From Undaria pinnatifida (taxonomy: Eukaryota; Sar; Phaeophyceae; Laminariales; Alariaceae): a stretch of 64,000 bases of DNA. Each line of letters starts with the position of its first letter. Position 1 is the stretch's first letter. Shown piece by piece: positions 12,801 through 23,050 of the stretch. A program made the position numbers and the translations under genes. The DNA lies in the NCBI GenBank assembly GCA_012845835.1, contig JABAKD010000017.1, positions 186,001 to 250,000 of the forward strand. The letters are read 5' to 3'. Below the pieces are notes generated by a model, which was not told the DNA's origin, ran no database searches, and was given only the letters and a program-made list of their open reading frames with translations.

Positions 12801-15800
12801 TACGCTCCAGCTGTGAGATCGAAGATTTTATCGCAACTCATCTTTGCAAGCTGTGTGATACTCCGATCGGGCTTATTACGGGTTGTGTGTCCTCAATAGG
12901 GATTTTCTTTGAGATTTTTTCTTCAACACTTTTACTTTCCAGCTTCTTCTGGACAAGTCGTGGTCACATGACAGAACACACACACATGTGTCGTCCCTTC
13001 TCCCCCCCGGTTCTTGCCTTCAATTCTTATCGCGCATAGGATTCAGCAATCTCACTGCTCGTCGATTTTGCATCGAAGGTTGCGAACTCACGCTCACGCG
13101 CTTTCCGCTAGTCAATTTGTGCACAAGAAAAAGTCCCAACGAATTTGTACGAGTATGCACTCCAGGGGGGACTCGAACCCACGAAGAAACTGACCAATAA
13201 CAGGCTCGAGGATAACCTGATACGCCACCGGAGCATAATCTTATAGGAGGCCAGAAGAATGGTCTATAGGTCGGTGACTCCCATTGGAACTCCAAGAAAA
13301 AGCATCAGGTTATCGTCGTATATTTTTTCTCTTTTTTTTTTCTCACACTTTTACTTTCCAGCTTCTGGACAAGCCGTGGTCACAGGTGTCGCCCGTTCTT
13401 CCCCCCGGTTCTGGCCTTCAATTTTTATCGCGCATAGGGTTCAGCACTCCCACTGCTCGTCGATTTTTCATCGAGTGTTGCTAACTCACGCTCTCGCGCT
13501 TTCCGCGAGTCAATTTGTCCCAACGAATTTATACGCGTATGCAATCGGCGGGGCTAGAACTCTCGAAACTGACCTATACCAGGCTCGAAGATAGCCTGAT
13601 ACGCCACCGGGGCGACCGGCGATACCTGGCAGTCATTATAGTCATATTTCAGGTTTCACACGCATGCGTATATATTGTCAAGTATAGTCTAGTGCAATGG
13701 AAAATGTACCAGGCACCACTCCCATGATACATATATTAACCAAATAAAACACCCCCAGCTGTGAGATCGAAGGTTTTGTCGAAACTCATATATTTGCAGG
13801 CTGTGTGTGATACTCCGATCGCGCGTATTACGCGTCGTGTGTGCTCATTAAGGACATAGGTCGGCGACTCCCCTTGCAACTACAGTAGTATTATGTACTC
13901 GGTCTGCGTCTGCTACCCCCCCCCCGATGGTACCCCTGGCGCTCGACCGGCTGACGACCTTTGACCCACCACAACCCGGCGCACAGGGCATTGTCTCACA
14001 ACCTGCATGCGTCACGGCTACTACCCCTTGTGTGGCCTAGAGCGTGTGGAAAACAGAACACTATCTCTGATGTGCCCGATATCAACGGTATCTTGAAAAT
14101 GTAAAAGATTTGCGGTTATTTTGCACGAGGTAAAATTAAAATACACTCCATCTAGCTGTGAGATCGAATATTTTGTCGAAACTCATCTTTGCAAGCTGTT
14201 TGTGATACTCCGATCGCGCGTATTACGGGTTGTGTGTCCTCATTAAGGATATAGGTCGGCGACTCCCCTTGCAACTACAGTGTAGCTTTCCGGGTCAACA
14301 GGGTGATGTTACGCAGTCTGTGCGCGGAAACTATTAAACCCGTTTCTGAGGGGGACAAAAGCTGACAGCTGTGGAAGGAAATGCATCAGTTTATTAAGCG
14401 AATGCTGTAAGTCGAATAACCGGTGAGGGGAGGGCGGAGCTTTGAAGGACGTGGGGGCCCTGGGTTCGATCAAGAAGGGGCGGGACGGGCGGGGCAGCTC
14501 AACCTGTGCGTGGAAACTATATAATATCCTCTCCTGTAAGTCGTACAACCAGTGAGGAGAAGTCGGAGAGTTCGAGGGGGGGGGGAGGGGGGCAGAGAGG
14601 GTTTTTTAAACCAACATCTTTAGGTCGCATAGACGTCGGGGTTTGCCACACGCGTGATGCTAGGTCTAGGCGATGGTGCGGGTGGTGGGGAAGGAGGGGG
14701 CGTTGGAGGGGTGGGGGGGGGGGGGGGGGGAATGAATAAAAGCTACGTCATATATGGCTACAAAGACAACGTCGTGATATCAATTGCGTAGAAGTGTTTT
14801 ATTACTCTGGCCGATTTCTATTGTAGGTGGGGTGTTTGAACTATATATGCATGCGCAAGGCCATGCTGGAGAGCCCAAACCAGTGACACGACCTTATTTT
14901 GCAGCAACGAGGCTGTACTCCAAGTCGTAAGTGGCACCTTCTACGTGACCCCGTGATATGCAAAAGCCATTTTTGGGACCTGAAGTGTGTCCACACAGAC
15001 ACCCAGTAATAAGCGCGATCGGAGTATCACACACAGCTTGCAAAGATGAGTTTCGGCGAAAACTTCGATCTCACAGCTGGAGTGTATTTTTTTTAATAAC
15101 GTAAATAGAGAGGTTACACAATTTTTCCACTAGAGCAGGGACACCAAACCTGTTGCAGTGTACCCGTGGCTCTTTGAATCAAACAGGGACCCTTAACACA
15201 GCAGCAGCACTACTGTAATACAGCAGCTGTACTACACTGTACTTTCCCAGCTCCATCAACACGGCCACCACGAAGGTTGCATAAAACACGAGGTACGCGC
15301 TCTTCAAGTGTCAGGGGGGAAAAGGTCCCCTTCTTGTTTACAAGGAAGGGGAGGTGTCAGCCCATGAGGCCACTTGCCGAGCCGACGCACGATGGCCTGT
15401 TAGAACGGACAACCACAAGGAAGCGTGTACCTTGTTTTCTTCGTCCCACTTATTATCCTCGCTTTACTCTCGCGCTCCCTTCCAGTAGTAACTCAGATCC
15501 GGGGTCACATAGATAACGGGTTCTTCTCCCCCGTCCCCACTGCGGTATGTGCCTTCATTATTATCGTGCGAAAAATGCAGCACTTTCTTCCCTCGTCGAC
15601 TAGGGTCGAATTGTGCCAACCCACGCTGCTAGGCGTTCTCAGCAGTTGATCCTTCTCTTTTTTTTTACTTTTGCAAAATAAAACCAAAATCTTACCACGG
15701 TGGGAATCAAACTCAAAGACCCACGCTAGCTGGGGATATTCGAGGGTAACCACACTAGACCGTAGGGATATTAATAATATGATAACGATGTATTGTGTAC

Positions 15801-16004
15801 GCACTTCAAATCATTAGTTGTTTTGCAATCGAACTTGTTAGACATACAATCGTACATATAATTGGTCGAAGCCGTGATATGTTCAACAACCAGTCAAAAG
15901 TCGTCCAAATTTGATATCGTCACCTCGATGCAGAAGGGACAGGTGCTCGTGCCCACCAAGAGCACCTGGCTGGAATCGATTAGCTTTTGCACCTCGCGTT
16001 GCAT
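3892..16004 (-). CDS. Glutaredoxin, CPFC type, four exons
   Basis: Glutathione-dependent thiol-disulfide oxidoreductase of the thioredoxin fold. Exons on the minus strand are 16004-15924, 5051-4995, 4422-4309 and 3969-3892. Each has AG/GT borders and ends in phase 0; joined they give 330 nt, 109 residues plus TAG, the usual length for a single-domain glutaredoxin. The ATG at 16004 is the first in-frame Met before the domain, and no targeting peptide is seen, so a cytosolic location is inferred. Active site CPFC is residues 22-25 (in VGTSTCPFC). Exon 2 gives the helix and strand ending TFVDIDK. Exon 3 gives the glutathione-binding end with IGGCDEL (77-83). Oddities: the cis-proline loop normally TVP reads TSGAQ (65-69), so the proline is absent, and intron 1 is 10,872 bp and full of mobile DNA. 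Exon 4 (25 residues ending DIPGAA) is the least certain because its acceptor has a weak pyrimidine tract. The fold assignment is firm. Confidence 0.85.
3985..4075. repeat. Interstitial CCCTAA repeats followed by (CTTTGT)n
   Basis: About six CCCTAA-like units (two degenerate) followed by six or more TTTGTC units. It lies inside intron 3 of the glutaredoxin gene, so it is interstitial and not a chromosome end. Confidence 0.85.
5563..5620. repeat. Interstitial TTAGGG repeats
   Basis: GGTTAGGGTTAGGGTTAGGG with degenerate flanking units, in the opposite orientation to the CCCTAA tract at 3985. It lies in intron 1 of the glutaredoxin gene. Confidence 0.85.
6021..6685 (-). repeat. Dispersed repeat family D, full-length-like copy
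   Basis: About 660-bp repeat seen many times in the window. In reverse orientation it begins ACACTC/TTCAGCTGTGAGATCGA, contains GGTCGGCGACTCCCCTTGC, a conserved GTCAACAGGG block, a GGAAGGAAATGCATCAG block and a G-rich stretch, and ends near CTCTGGCAGATTTCGAT. No TIR, no ORF and no poly-A tail were seen, so the class is unknown. Other copies are listed separately. This one is in glutaredoxin intron 1. Confidence 0.75.
6690..8990. other. Intronic stretch, little structure
   Basis: Interior of glutaredoxin intron 1. Apart from a near-perfect AT-rich palindrome at 8201-8227 and scattered TAGTCTA words I see no gene or repeat I can support. Confidence 0.4.
8201..8227. repeat. AT-rich palindrome
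   Basis: GGTAATAATATTA then T then TAATATTATTACC: 13-bp arms around one central base. It could be a cruciform or the core of a short foldback element. Confidence 0.7.
9031..10192. mobile_element. Non-autonomous TIR element, family G, copy 1
   Basis: The right end TTTTCGCAAACACTC is the inverse of GAGTGTTTGCGAAAA. The left end is decayed (GATTTTTTTTTGCGAAAAACG), but arms of about 30 bp still pair (TTTGCGAAAA.CG.TCTTCG). It is the same family as the intact copy at 37496-38650. The two share about 120 bp at the left (GTGTTTGCG..GTAAAC.AAATC.T.CAGGCGAC) and about 180 bp at the right (GTAGGCCAATGAAAC.GAGAG), and are almost equal in length (1162 and 1155 bp). The interior is GC-rich with CTG/CAG runs and encodes nothing recognised. 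It sits in glutaredoxin intron 1. Confidence 0.7.
10551..10825 (+). repeat. Dispersed repeat family D, 5' part
   Basis: Matches the family-D core: TTTGCAAGCTGTGTGTG, ACTCCGATCGCGCGTAT, GGTCGGCG, GTCAACAGGGTGAT, CTGACAGCTGTG. The G-rich second half is missing. Confidence 0.75.
11118..11795 (-). mobile_element. Tandem tRNA-like SINE units (two complete, one partial)
   Basis: Units of about 285-290 bp start near 11118, 11412 and 11699 with GGGGTATTAGTCCGTTTGACC. On the minus strand each complete unit carries a tRNA-like stretch (about 11346-11407 and 11635-11697): an A-box-like TGGCGTCGTCGAC and a B-box GGGTTCGATCCCCACC. Head plus unrelated tail is the structure of a tRNA-derived SINE. A reversed fragment of the same unit lies at 31255-31360. 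It lies inside glutaredoxin intron 1. Confidence 0.65.
12178..12405. repeat. 14-bp minisatellite (ACACGCACACACTT)
   Basis: About 14 copies, nearly perfect in the middle and diverged at both ends. The His/Thr-rich ORF over it is a repeat artefact. Confidence 0.9.
12795..12905 (+). repeat. Dispersed repeat family D fragment
   Basis: Starts GCTCCAGCTGTGAGATCGAAG and ends in the GGTTGTGTGTCCTCAATAGGG block; the family-D left end only. Confidence 0.7.
12930..13234 (-). mobile_element. SINE-like element with tRNA-Arg-like head, copy 1
   Basis: On the minus strand it begins with a 76-bp tRNA-like region (13234-13159). GCTCCGG at the 5' end pairs with CTGGAGT at the 3' end over seven positions (two wobble). 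There is an A-box-like TGGCGTATCAGG and a B-box GGGTTCGAGTCCC. It resembles eukaryotic tRNA-Arg but the middle is degenerate, so it is not a working tRNA gene. A body of about 220 bp follows, ending GTGACCACGACTTGTCCAGAAG. The same body recurs at 13348-13613, 51470-51790 and 62478-62665. Confidence 0.7.
13348..13613 (-). mobile_element. SINE-like element, copy 2
   Basis: Second copy of the element at 12930-13234, only about 110 bp away and in the same orientation. The tRNA-like head (13613-13550 on minus) keeps CCGGTGGCGTATCAGG but its B-box has decayed to GAGTTCTAGCCCC. Confidence 0.7.
13755..13895 (+). repeat. Dispersed repeat family D fragment
   Basis: Left third of the family: CCAGCTGTGAGATCGAAGG through GGTCGGCGACTCCCCTTGC. 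Confidence 0.75.
14145..14850 (+). repeat. Dispersed repeat family D, full-length-like copy
   Basis: Carries every block of the family in order, including the G-rich second half (poly-G near 14575 and 14710) and the end block TGTAGGTGGGGTGTTTGAAC. An internal duplication of the CTGTAAGTCG..CCAGTGAGGAGA block is present near 14520-14560. Confidence 0.75.
15005..15095 (-). repeat. Dispersed repeat family D fragment
   Basis: Short reversed left-end fragment (CGATCGGAGTATCACACACAG to CTCACAGCTGGAGTGTATTTT). Confidence 0.75.
15450..15775 (-). mobile_element. SINE-like element with a different tRNA-like head
   Basis: The body resembles the 12930 element (GGGGTCACATAG, TTCTTCTCCCCCGTCC, CACTTTCTTCCCTCGTCGAC). 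At about 15771-15698 on the minus strand lies a tRNA-like stretch with CCTACGGTCTAGTGTGGTTAC at the 5' side and a B-box-like GTTTGATTCCC near the end, pairing with CCGTGG. It sits immediately 3' of glutaredoxin exon 1 (15924) in intron 1. Confidence 0.5.
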
Positions 16005-17840
16005 TCTGCCTGTTTGCCGTCCCTTGATATGCGAGAAGCGAGGCGGGCACGGCCGAGGTACAGGGTTACGCAGAGAAGCGTGGGCAAGGGGGGAAGTGGA
16101 TCAAGTCGAGAAGGAGGGAGGATCAAATATGTTACGGCAGCACGCAAGACCCATGATATGTTACTGCAGCAGCCGCAACAGCAGCAACAACCACATATCT
16201 GTATATATATATATATGAAACATAGCGTAGGTGGGGAAAGGAGCACGCCCAAAAAATTACAGAGTATCATTGAGCGAAGTAAGTGGTACGCGTGGTTTGT
16301 GGGGTGCCAGACAGATCATTTAGAATACCCCGGTTTCCTACCCGCCTGCTAATACACTGTTGGCATGATATGCGTTATCGACGATACATGCCCCCGCTAT
16401 GGTTTAGGATACCGAGCCTGTTATACCACTGTTATACCACTGTTTGGGTCTGCAGTAGGTACACAAAACAATGTATTGGGTACTTCGCACCGAGTGCACT
16501 GCCAGTATGCCGGGGAGGTGCGAATCTAAACCTACCTTTATAGTCTATATTCGCTGTACTCACGGTTTTAAACCCCGAAAATACTACCAGGTACATGCGA
16601 GTACGAGTGTAGTCTATGCCGGTACTAACTGTGACACAAACCTCGGAAAACCCGTGCATTACCCAGTACTAAAGTAGCAGCGTTGGCTGCTGTCTACCGT
16701 AGAAATGATAACTATCAAAAAAAGCCAGCCGTGTCTTTCTCGCAGTGTGAAACTTCGGAGTAGAACCAAAATGTTCGCACCACTAGACTAGTGCTCATAC
16801 GTAATGTACAGAAAGCGTAATTTAGGAGCCAGTATGTTTGCTACCCCAGACGCTGGTTGTGTAGACTGGTAGTATCATTAGACAGTCATCATCTCTAATC
16901 TGCTTTGTTGCTGGTGGTTTGTTTCTCCTAGTTCTCGTTTTTGTCTGGCCGTTTTGATAAACTCACTGTTGGGTCTTCATGCGTACCGCTTCCGCTCCCC
17001 ACTCCTCGTTCCGTGATCTCGTCCCGTTCCAGTTACTTCAATGTTTTCGTACTTTTAGATGAGTTTTCGTTTTCGGTTTTTTCTTTCATTTCTTTCTTCC
17101 TTGGTGTGTTGGCAATTATTCATTACTGAAGTATTAGGTATTGCTTATATTGGGGGCCCAGCCGTCATACCGTTCGGCGTTGAATGAATAGCCAAACCAA
17201 CTGCATTTTCAATGTGCATGTCTGATTTGTAGGTTATAACTGGGGAGAGAGCGCGCCTCTCCAGGAAGAGGCATCGGCACGGACACAGCAGTCAAAGTGC
17301 CGGGAGTATGTAATTAGTGCATACACTGGCTGAAATATCAGTTTAATGTGAATTGCACACTTATTTTTATGATCTGCCTTGTTTTGATGTGTTCTCGTAC
17401 CCGGTACGCTAGCACTTCACTTGATTTGCTTTGATGAATTGCGACTGCTTGGTTTACTCCGTTTCACACAAGTCTGTGACCACAGAATTTGTATCTCTCT
17501 ATTAATAGGATGGGGGTTACATGAGGGTTACACCATCTCGCAGTACACATACGGCCCCACTGAACACACAGTAGTAGTCTCGCAACTACAAGTACATGAC
17601 ATAGATATAGTATCAAAAAAATTCACGAGTTGAGGTCTACATGCTATACCCCTGTATACTATACCCGGGTAATCCGTTAGGTTTGGAGGCGACAGCTTTA
17701 GAATACGAGCATAAACCCCGTAACCATTTTTCTTACTTCTGTATAGACCCGTGCTAGTCCTGGTTTCCACCCTGCCACTACGGTACAACGGGGAAGTTCC
17801 TGTTGTTTTCGTGCTTTTTTATACCACGATACCCCCCGCC
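16005..17840. other. Upstream region of the glutaredoxin gene; no gene seen
   Basis: The first bases above 16004 must hold the 5' UTR and promoter of the minus-strand glutaredoxin gene. I could not identify a TATA box or initiator with confidence. The rest contains short ORFs without motifs and several TAGTCTA words. Confidence 0.4.
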
Positions 17841-17844
17841 TCCC

Positions 17845-18205
17845 CCGCCGCCCCTTTTTGTCAAAATCAGACCCCCAGGTCCTTAAAAACTCCGCCCTCC
17901 CCTCACCGGTTACTCGACTTACAGGATTCGCTTTATAATAGGCTGATGCATTTCCTTCCACAGCTAGCTGTCAGATTTCGTCCCCCTCAGAAACGGGTTT
18001 TATAGTTTCCGCGCACAGGCTGACTAACATCACCCTGTTGACCCTGATAGCTACACTGTAGTTGCAAGGGGAGTCGCCGACCTATATCCTTAATGAGGAC
18101 ACACAACCCGTAATACGCGCGATCGGAGTATCACACACAGCTTGCAAAGATGAGTTACGACAAAATATTCGATCTCACAGCTGGGGTGTATTTTAATTTT
18201 ATAAT
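17845..18205 (-). repeat. Dispersed repeat family D, 5' half
   Basis: Reversed copy from the GAGGGCGGAGTTTTTAAGGAC block to the ACACCCCAGCTGTGAGATCGA end, very similar to the copies at 6021 and 28780. Confidence 0.8.
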
Positions 18206-18209
18206 ATTA

Positions 18210-20180
18210 CACTCGTGGCCACAATAATGCAATGCAGTTCGCGGTCACAGGGCAGGCTTCTCCATCCAGTGGATCAGGTGGAACCCACTTCTGCAGCTAA
18301 CGGGAATATGCATTGACCAACACAACAATAGTCAAGCCTCACAATGCCATACACTCGTCAATATCATTGGATATACACTGACGTCCACATACTTGTGGTT
18401 AGGGTTTGTAGGGTTTGGCTGGTCGGGTAGCCACTATTGCGTTGCAATGCTTCCCTCAATACCCTACCGATACGAATATACGAAGTACACCACAGCAGTC
18501 TTACTCTTGTGCACGCACCTTGACTGGTCCAGGAACTTCGACCCCTTCAAACGCACGGAGGTGTGCACTGGTGTTGTCTGCGTTGTGACAAGGCGTGAAG
18601 GCGGTCGTCGCTTCACTTTCGTACTGCTGCTGGATTTAGTCGCTTAGTGGGGGTTTAGTAGCCGGCAAATCGGGTACAAGGTATATACCGATAATTCGGG
18701 TGAAAACAGCTGCTACAACGAGTACTACTGCTGTTGCAATCGTCCCGTAGCAGGTTGTTCGACAGATCATATCATATGTACAACCAACCCATATCTCACC
18801 CCATCATCCTTCTCCATCGGAAGTGTCGGACCCTCCGTTAGCTGGGGTCGCTGATTGACGGATTCACAGCCGGCGAAAGCTCTCTCCAACTCCGCCGCCG
18901 TCGGGCATGAGGGGGATCCTTCAGCAGGTCCTCTGGTGGTGTGTAGTAACTGCTGTCGTGGGTTTAGGGCTATCAATATTAGTAGTTGAATGACTTGACC
19001 CCCTCGGACCCTCCGACTATCTTCGAAGCGGAATATATATTTTTGCATAGAATGTTAATAGTCTATATCTCTACATGATATGATACTGCGTGTGAAATCT
19101 CCGAAAAAACTGCTGGTGTGTGCATACATAGTCTATATGATCAGAGTGTTACCCAATAAATGTACGTATAGTATACGTATGTTATACCGAGAATAGGTAC
19201 GATTTTCAATTTCCGTTCCAAACTATTTCGAGTATTATTAGGATGTATAATACTTGAAACTATACCTACATATACTCATTGTACTGTATGTATGATACCA
19301 GGTACGAAGTTACAAAAATTCCAGTTCTGTTGCATAATTTATTGCGGCAGCAAACTACACATATTGCGGTCCGGTGCTAACCTTCGTACGCATTTTACAT
19401 AGAGAAATGGAAACATGCAAAGTTCAACCGTTCTTGTCTGTTAACAATGAACAACGAATTAACATGGTACCATAGTGGGGGGAGGGGGGGAAACAGGAGG
19501 AGTAGAAGGAAAGCCGTCCAAGGGAGTGGGGGCAGGGGGGGCAACAGGAGGAATAGAAGGGAGACCGCGGTGGACGAAGGCAGGAAGGAGATGGCAGACA
19601 GGGTAGCAAGGTACCAGGCCGACTAGTAGGTACATAGCACTTTTCGTCTTTCTCTGGGGTATTTTTTTCCCCTTTGTTCCCTCCTTGCGTGTCCAGGTTT
19701 TTGGCTCGTGTTCGGATTAGGTTATTTTGGTTTTACTTTACTTTATTTTATTTTATTTTTATTATGTTTCTTTTCCGAGCTTTGGCTCTCCTTTCCGGTT
19801 GGGTTGTTTCTTCGATTTCCCCTTCATTTTGTTTGTTTCATTTTTGTTTTATTTTATCTTTGTTTTTATATGTTTTCTTATTATTATTTTGTTTTTGTTT
19901 TTGTTTTTGTTTATTTCGTTTTCTCTCTTCCAATGTATTTCTGTTGCTGACGAATGTATGTTGTGCCTGTCGTACCCAGTACTAGGGCATGACATTGCGT
20001 TGTCGAATGCATTACGATGCATTATCTCTGTGTCGTAGCTTGTGACCACAGAGCTGATCTTTCTAGGGTGAAGAATCAGTACGGACACTGGGTGTGCTGG
20101 ATGTCGACGAGTAGAAGAACGGTTTAATGTGAAGAACACACACACATAGTCTAATCGTCCATTGATGGGCAATAAACAAC
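18210..20180. other. No confirmed gene; weak minus-strand exon candidates
   Basis: Open coding-looking stretches exist on the minus strand near 18940-18810 (reading SSYYTPPEDLLKDPPHARRR) and 18650-18525 (ending at a CAAG/GTGCGT donor), but neither has a family match that I recognise. 19475-19595 is a G-rich 53-bp duplication and 19720-19925 is T-rich low-complexity sequence. Confidence 0.25.
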
Positions 20181-20185
20181 AATAA

Positions 20186-20193
20186 TAATAACC

Positions 20194-20260
<67 letters not shown>

Positions 20261-20305
20261 CGACAACGACAACAACAACAACAACAACTACAACTACAAC
20301 AACAG
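20186..20305. repeat. (CAA)n microsatellite
   Basis: About 37 CAA triplets with two CGA and several CTA variants. Poly-Leu and poly-Val ORFs on the minus strand are artefacts. Confidence 0.9.
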
Positions 20306-20538
20306 AGTAGTTAACTGCGTAATACGAAAACAACTGTTGTGGACTAGTATGTACGTCACTGGTTATGTGGTAATGCGACAACAAATCAAACAGGAGACTG
20401 GGCTCAACCACAGCTTCTTTAACATGTCTGAACTATCAACAATCCATTAGTCTACAGACTAGGATAGACTATATATACTCTTATAAACTAATTTTTATAA
20501 TAATATAGACTAGCGGTACGGCGTGTTTTTTTTTTTCT

Positions 20539-20817
20539 GACATGTGCGACGATAGAGGTAGGTAAGTAAGTGGCAATTTTGGTTTGAAACGAATGGTTTC
20601 TTAATGACGGGGTTAGTTAACCTCTTAATTAAGACAATCGTCGGAAACAGGCCAACATTTTCGCATGATTCTCGTCGTGTCCAGAGGCCATAGCCATAGG
20701 CCATAGGATTTGTCGGCCGGTAGCAGTTTGGTTCCTCATTTTGATCAGTTCCCGGGAGAGATCTAAAATTGACGAACCCCAGGAAAAAAGTGGTGTACAT
20801 CTATCGTAGCACGCGTC
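20539..20817 (-). mobile_element. MITE family T, copy 1
   Basis: Short element of 279 bp with inverted ends GACATGTGCGACGATAGAGG and CATCTATCGTAGCACGCGTC. The interior matches the copies at 32461 and 48329 in reverse (CAGGAAAAAAGTGGTGTA against TACACCACTTTTTTTCCCAG). It has no coding capacity. Confidence 0.6.
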
Positions 20818-20864
20818 TTCTACCTTATTATATCGTCTCACTGGCTGTACGACATAACGGATAT

Positions 20865-21075
20865 GCATGATAAACTGATGCATTCCTTCCACAACCGTCA
20901 GATTTGTCCACATCAAGGTTTTATAGTTTTCGCGCGCACATACTGAGTTGCCCCGCCCGTCCCCCCTGAGTTGCACCGCACGTCCCCCCGGCCCCCCACG
21001 CCGCCCCCGCCCCCTCCTCTTGTTCAAATCCAGGCCCCCACGCCCTTAAAATCTCCCCCCTCCCCCCACCGGTTT
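20865..21075 (-). repeat. Dispersed repeat family D fragment
   Basis: Partial reversed copy: TGATAAACTGATGCATTCC, CCGTCAGATTTGTCC, and the C-rich segment ending CCCACCGGTT. Confidence 0.6.
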
Positions 21076-21154
21076 GTATTAATTAAATTACGCAAGCGAA
21101 GCCCGCGCAAAATTTATGAAATCCCCTTGATATTAATCCCGAACGGATTTTTGT

Positions 21155-22259
21155 TAGGGCCTCACCCAATAAGCTAGCATATCTTTTAGCTTATATTGGC
21201 TTTTTGCGCTTATGGAAAAGCTTATGCCCGACCGAGCATAGCCACCATGCCAAATAGCTTATGTGGGAGCATAACAAGGGAAATCGAGCATAAAAGGTGG
21301 TTATGCCCGCCTCCATTTCAGGTGTATATGTTCGAATGGTTGTCTGGCAGCACGGTGGAGACGCCAAATGGGTGGCCGCACGGTAATAATGCATTTCACG
21401 AGGCTTAATTACACCCATTCGTTGTCGGCTCTGTTTATCGCGATATTGGACGGTTTTACATAAGAACACTTAAACACGCACACACACGCGCGCGCGCCCA
21501 CGCGCCCACGCGAGCACGAAAAAAGCGGAGAGCGCAAGGGACGCTGCCGATCTTCCGATCTTCCGATCTTGCAGTGATGGCAACCGCTCTTCTCAAGTAC
21601 AACAGGGGGCGGGGAAAGTTGCATTGCGTCGTACGGGGTGCGGGAGTACTGGGTAGTCGGCTGTGTTTGGCTAGCTCGCTAGCTCTGTTTTTGCTGTCGA
21701 GTTTCGAGTAGAGAGTTCAAGCAAGTTTTCCATTTGACATGGTGGGCAGTTCATGGTGGGCGGTGGTATGGAAAAGGCAGCAAGGCACTGCTGTGCACAC
21801 TGTGCTATATATATATGGACACAACACAATAACACACGACAACATCAATCAGTAGTAGTATGATATACGTAATCATACCAGTATACACTTTCGAAGTATA
21901 CAGGAGCATAGACTATATATAGACTAGACGAATCGCATAGTCTATAATTTACTTTTTCAGCACTGACACACCTGCACCTGCCATGTGGCTAGTAGAAAAA
22001 AAAAAAACTAGCCTAAGAACCCACGTTTCACGAGCATATGGACGACAAGCAGGGATGCCCAACGAGTGTTCGACGAGCAAACACGCTTTTACCGAACAAA
22101 AATCGAGCTAGAGATGCAACAAAGAGCGAGCATAAGTCGAGCTTATCTGTGCAAAACTGGCATAAATCGCGAGCTTATTTCCAGTTTTAAAGCCTATGCC
22201 CGCAAAAAAAAAAAAAAACTTATATTCAGAAAAAAAAAAGCTTATTGGGTAAGGCCCTA
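21155..22259. mobile_element. Non-autonomous hAT-type DNA transposon (1105 bp)
   Basis: Ends TAGGGCCTCACCCAATAAGC (left) and GCTTATTGGGTAAGGCCCTA (right) are inverted repeats of about 24 bp. Both flanks carry the same 8 bp, ATTTTTGT (21147-21154 and 22260-22267). TIRs starting TAGGGC and an 8-bp target duplication are diagnostic of the hAT superfamily. Subterminal zones are rich in AGCTTAT, GCATAA and their complements, the kind of short motif that hAT transposases bind. The interior holds no transposase, only ORFs of at most about 90 codons without hAT motifs, so it must be moved by an enzyme made elsewhere. Confidence 0.85.
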
Positions 22260-22299
22260 ATTTTTGTGTGCTGGCGCCTTTTTCGACGGCGGCTTGCCT

Positions 22300-23050
22300 A
22301 TGGTGTTAGTTGTACTGTAATTGCCACAACTCTTCGAAATTGTCTCCAATTTGAACAAGATGTTTTGCGTTGGATTCCTTAGATTTTTCGCCTGTGTCTC
22401 CGACCGCAATGTATGATGTACCTGGTGATAGTAGTAGCGTCTTTGGCCGTTGTTTCCACACATCATTACACAAGCCGCTACCTACCTGGAATTTTCTGGG
22501 TTTTTTTTGTTCTGGGTCTTCTTCCTCCATCTTCTCTGGTGAAGACCGGGTTGGATAAATTCGATGACGATCGACGAGCAGGGGGTATGTTGAAACCTAT
22601 CGGCGACAAAAAATTACGGGCACTCCCGGTGAGGAGGGATAGCGACACCTACCCGTGGAAAGGACGACGCCTATTTGTAAATAAAACCTCTCCAAGTCGA
22701 GCCGGAAAGAACACGTGTATGAAACCAATGCTAGGCAAAATGTCCCTCTCGCTGCAATAATATTCCAGGCCGTAATCATCCTGCTGAGTACAGCGGATGC
22801 AGCGGTTTGCCATTTCTTTCGGAAGGTGTCCTTCTCGGCGTATCTCCTGGGACGTCTTGCACACTTGAGGTTTGCACCATCCACCATCACTAACTGTGCA
22901 CATTGCGCCCGGGCGTCCACGACATGGTCCGTGGCCAATTTGATATGTAAAGACGCGGAAAGCCTGTCGAGGGGGCCGCGACTATTCCGGAGGCGGCAAA
23001 ACACTCCACGCCTATGTATATTGCTGATCTGCAGACGCTCCACCTCTTTA
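22300..23050 (-). other. Candidate multi-exon coding region, unidentified
   Basis: Minus-strand blocks bounded by plausible splice sites. One starts after TGCACAG near 22886 and ends at CACGG/GTAGGT near 22660; one frame reads a cysteine-rich stretch (WCKPQVCKTSQEIRREGHLP then NRCIRCTQQDDYGLEYYC). A short exon lies between CTTCACCAG and TTCCAG/GTAGGT (about 22542-22490, reading MEEEDPEQKKPRKFQ). A further block begins after ATCACCAG near 22427. The reading frame of the joins is not settled and no family is recognised. The spacing of cysteines could suit a zinc-binding tail, but this is inference. The stretch abuts the hAT element. Confidence 0.25.

Noticed and set aside
13159-13234. Functional tRNA-Arg gene
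   Set aside because: The middle does not give a clear anticodon stem and the same head is attached to a repeated body, so it is a SINE head.
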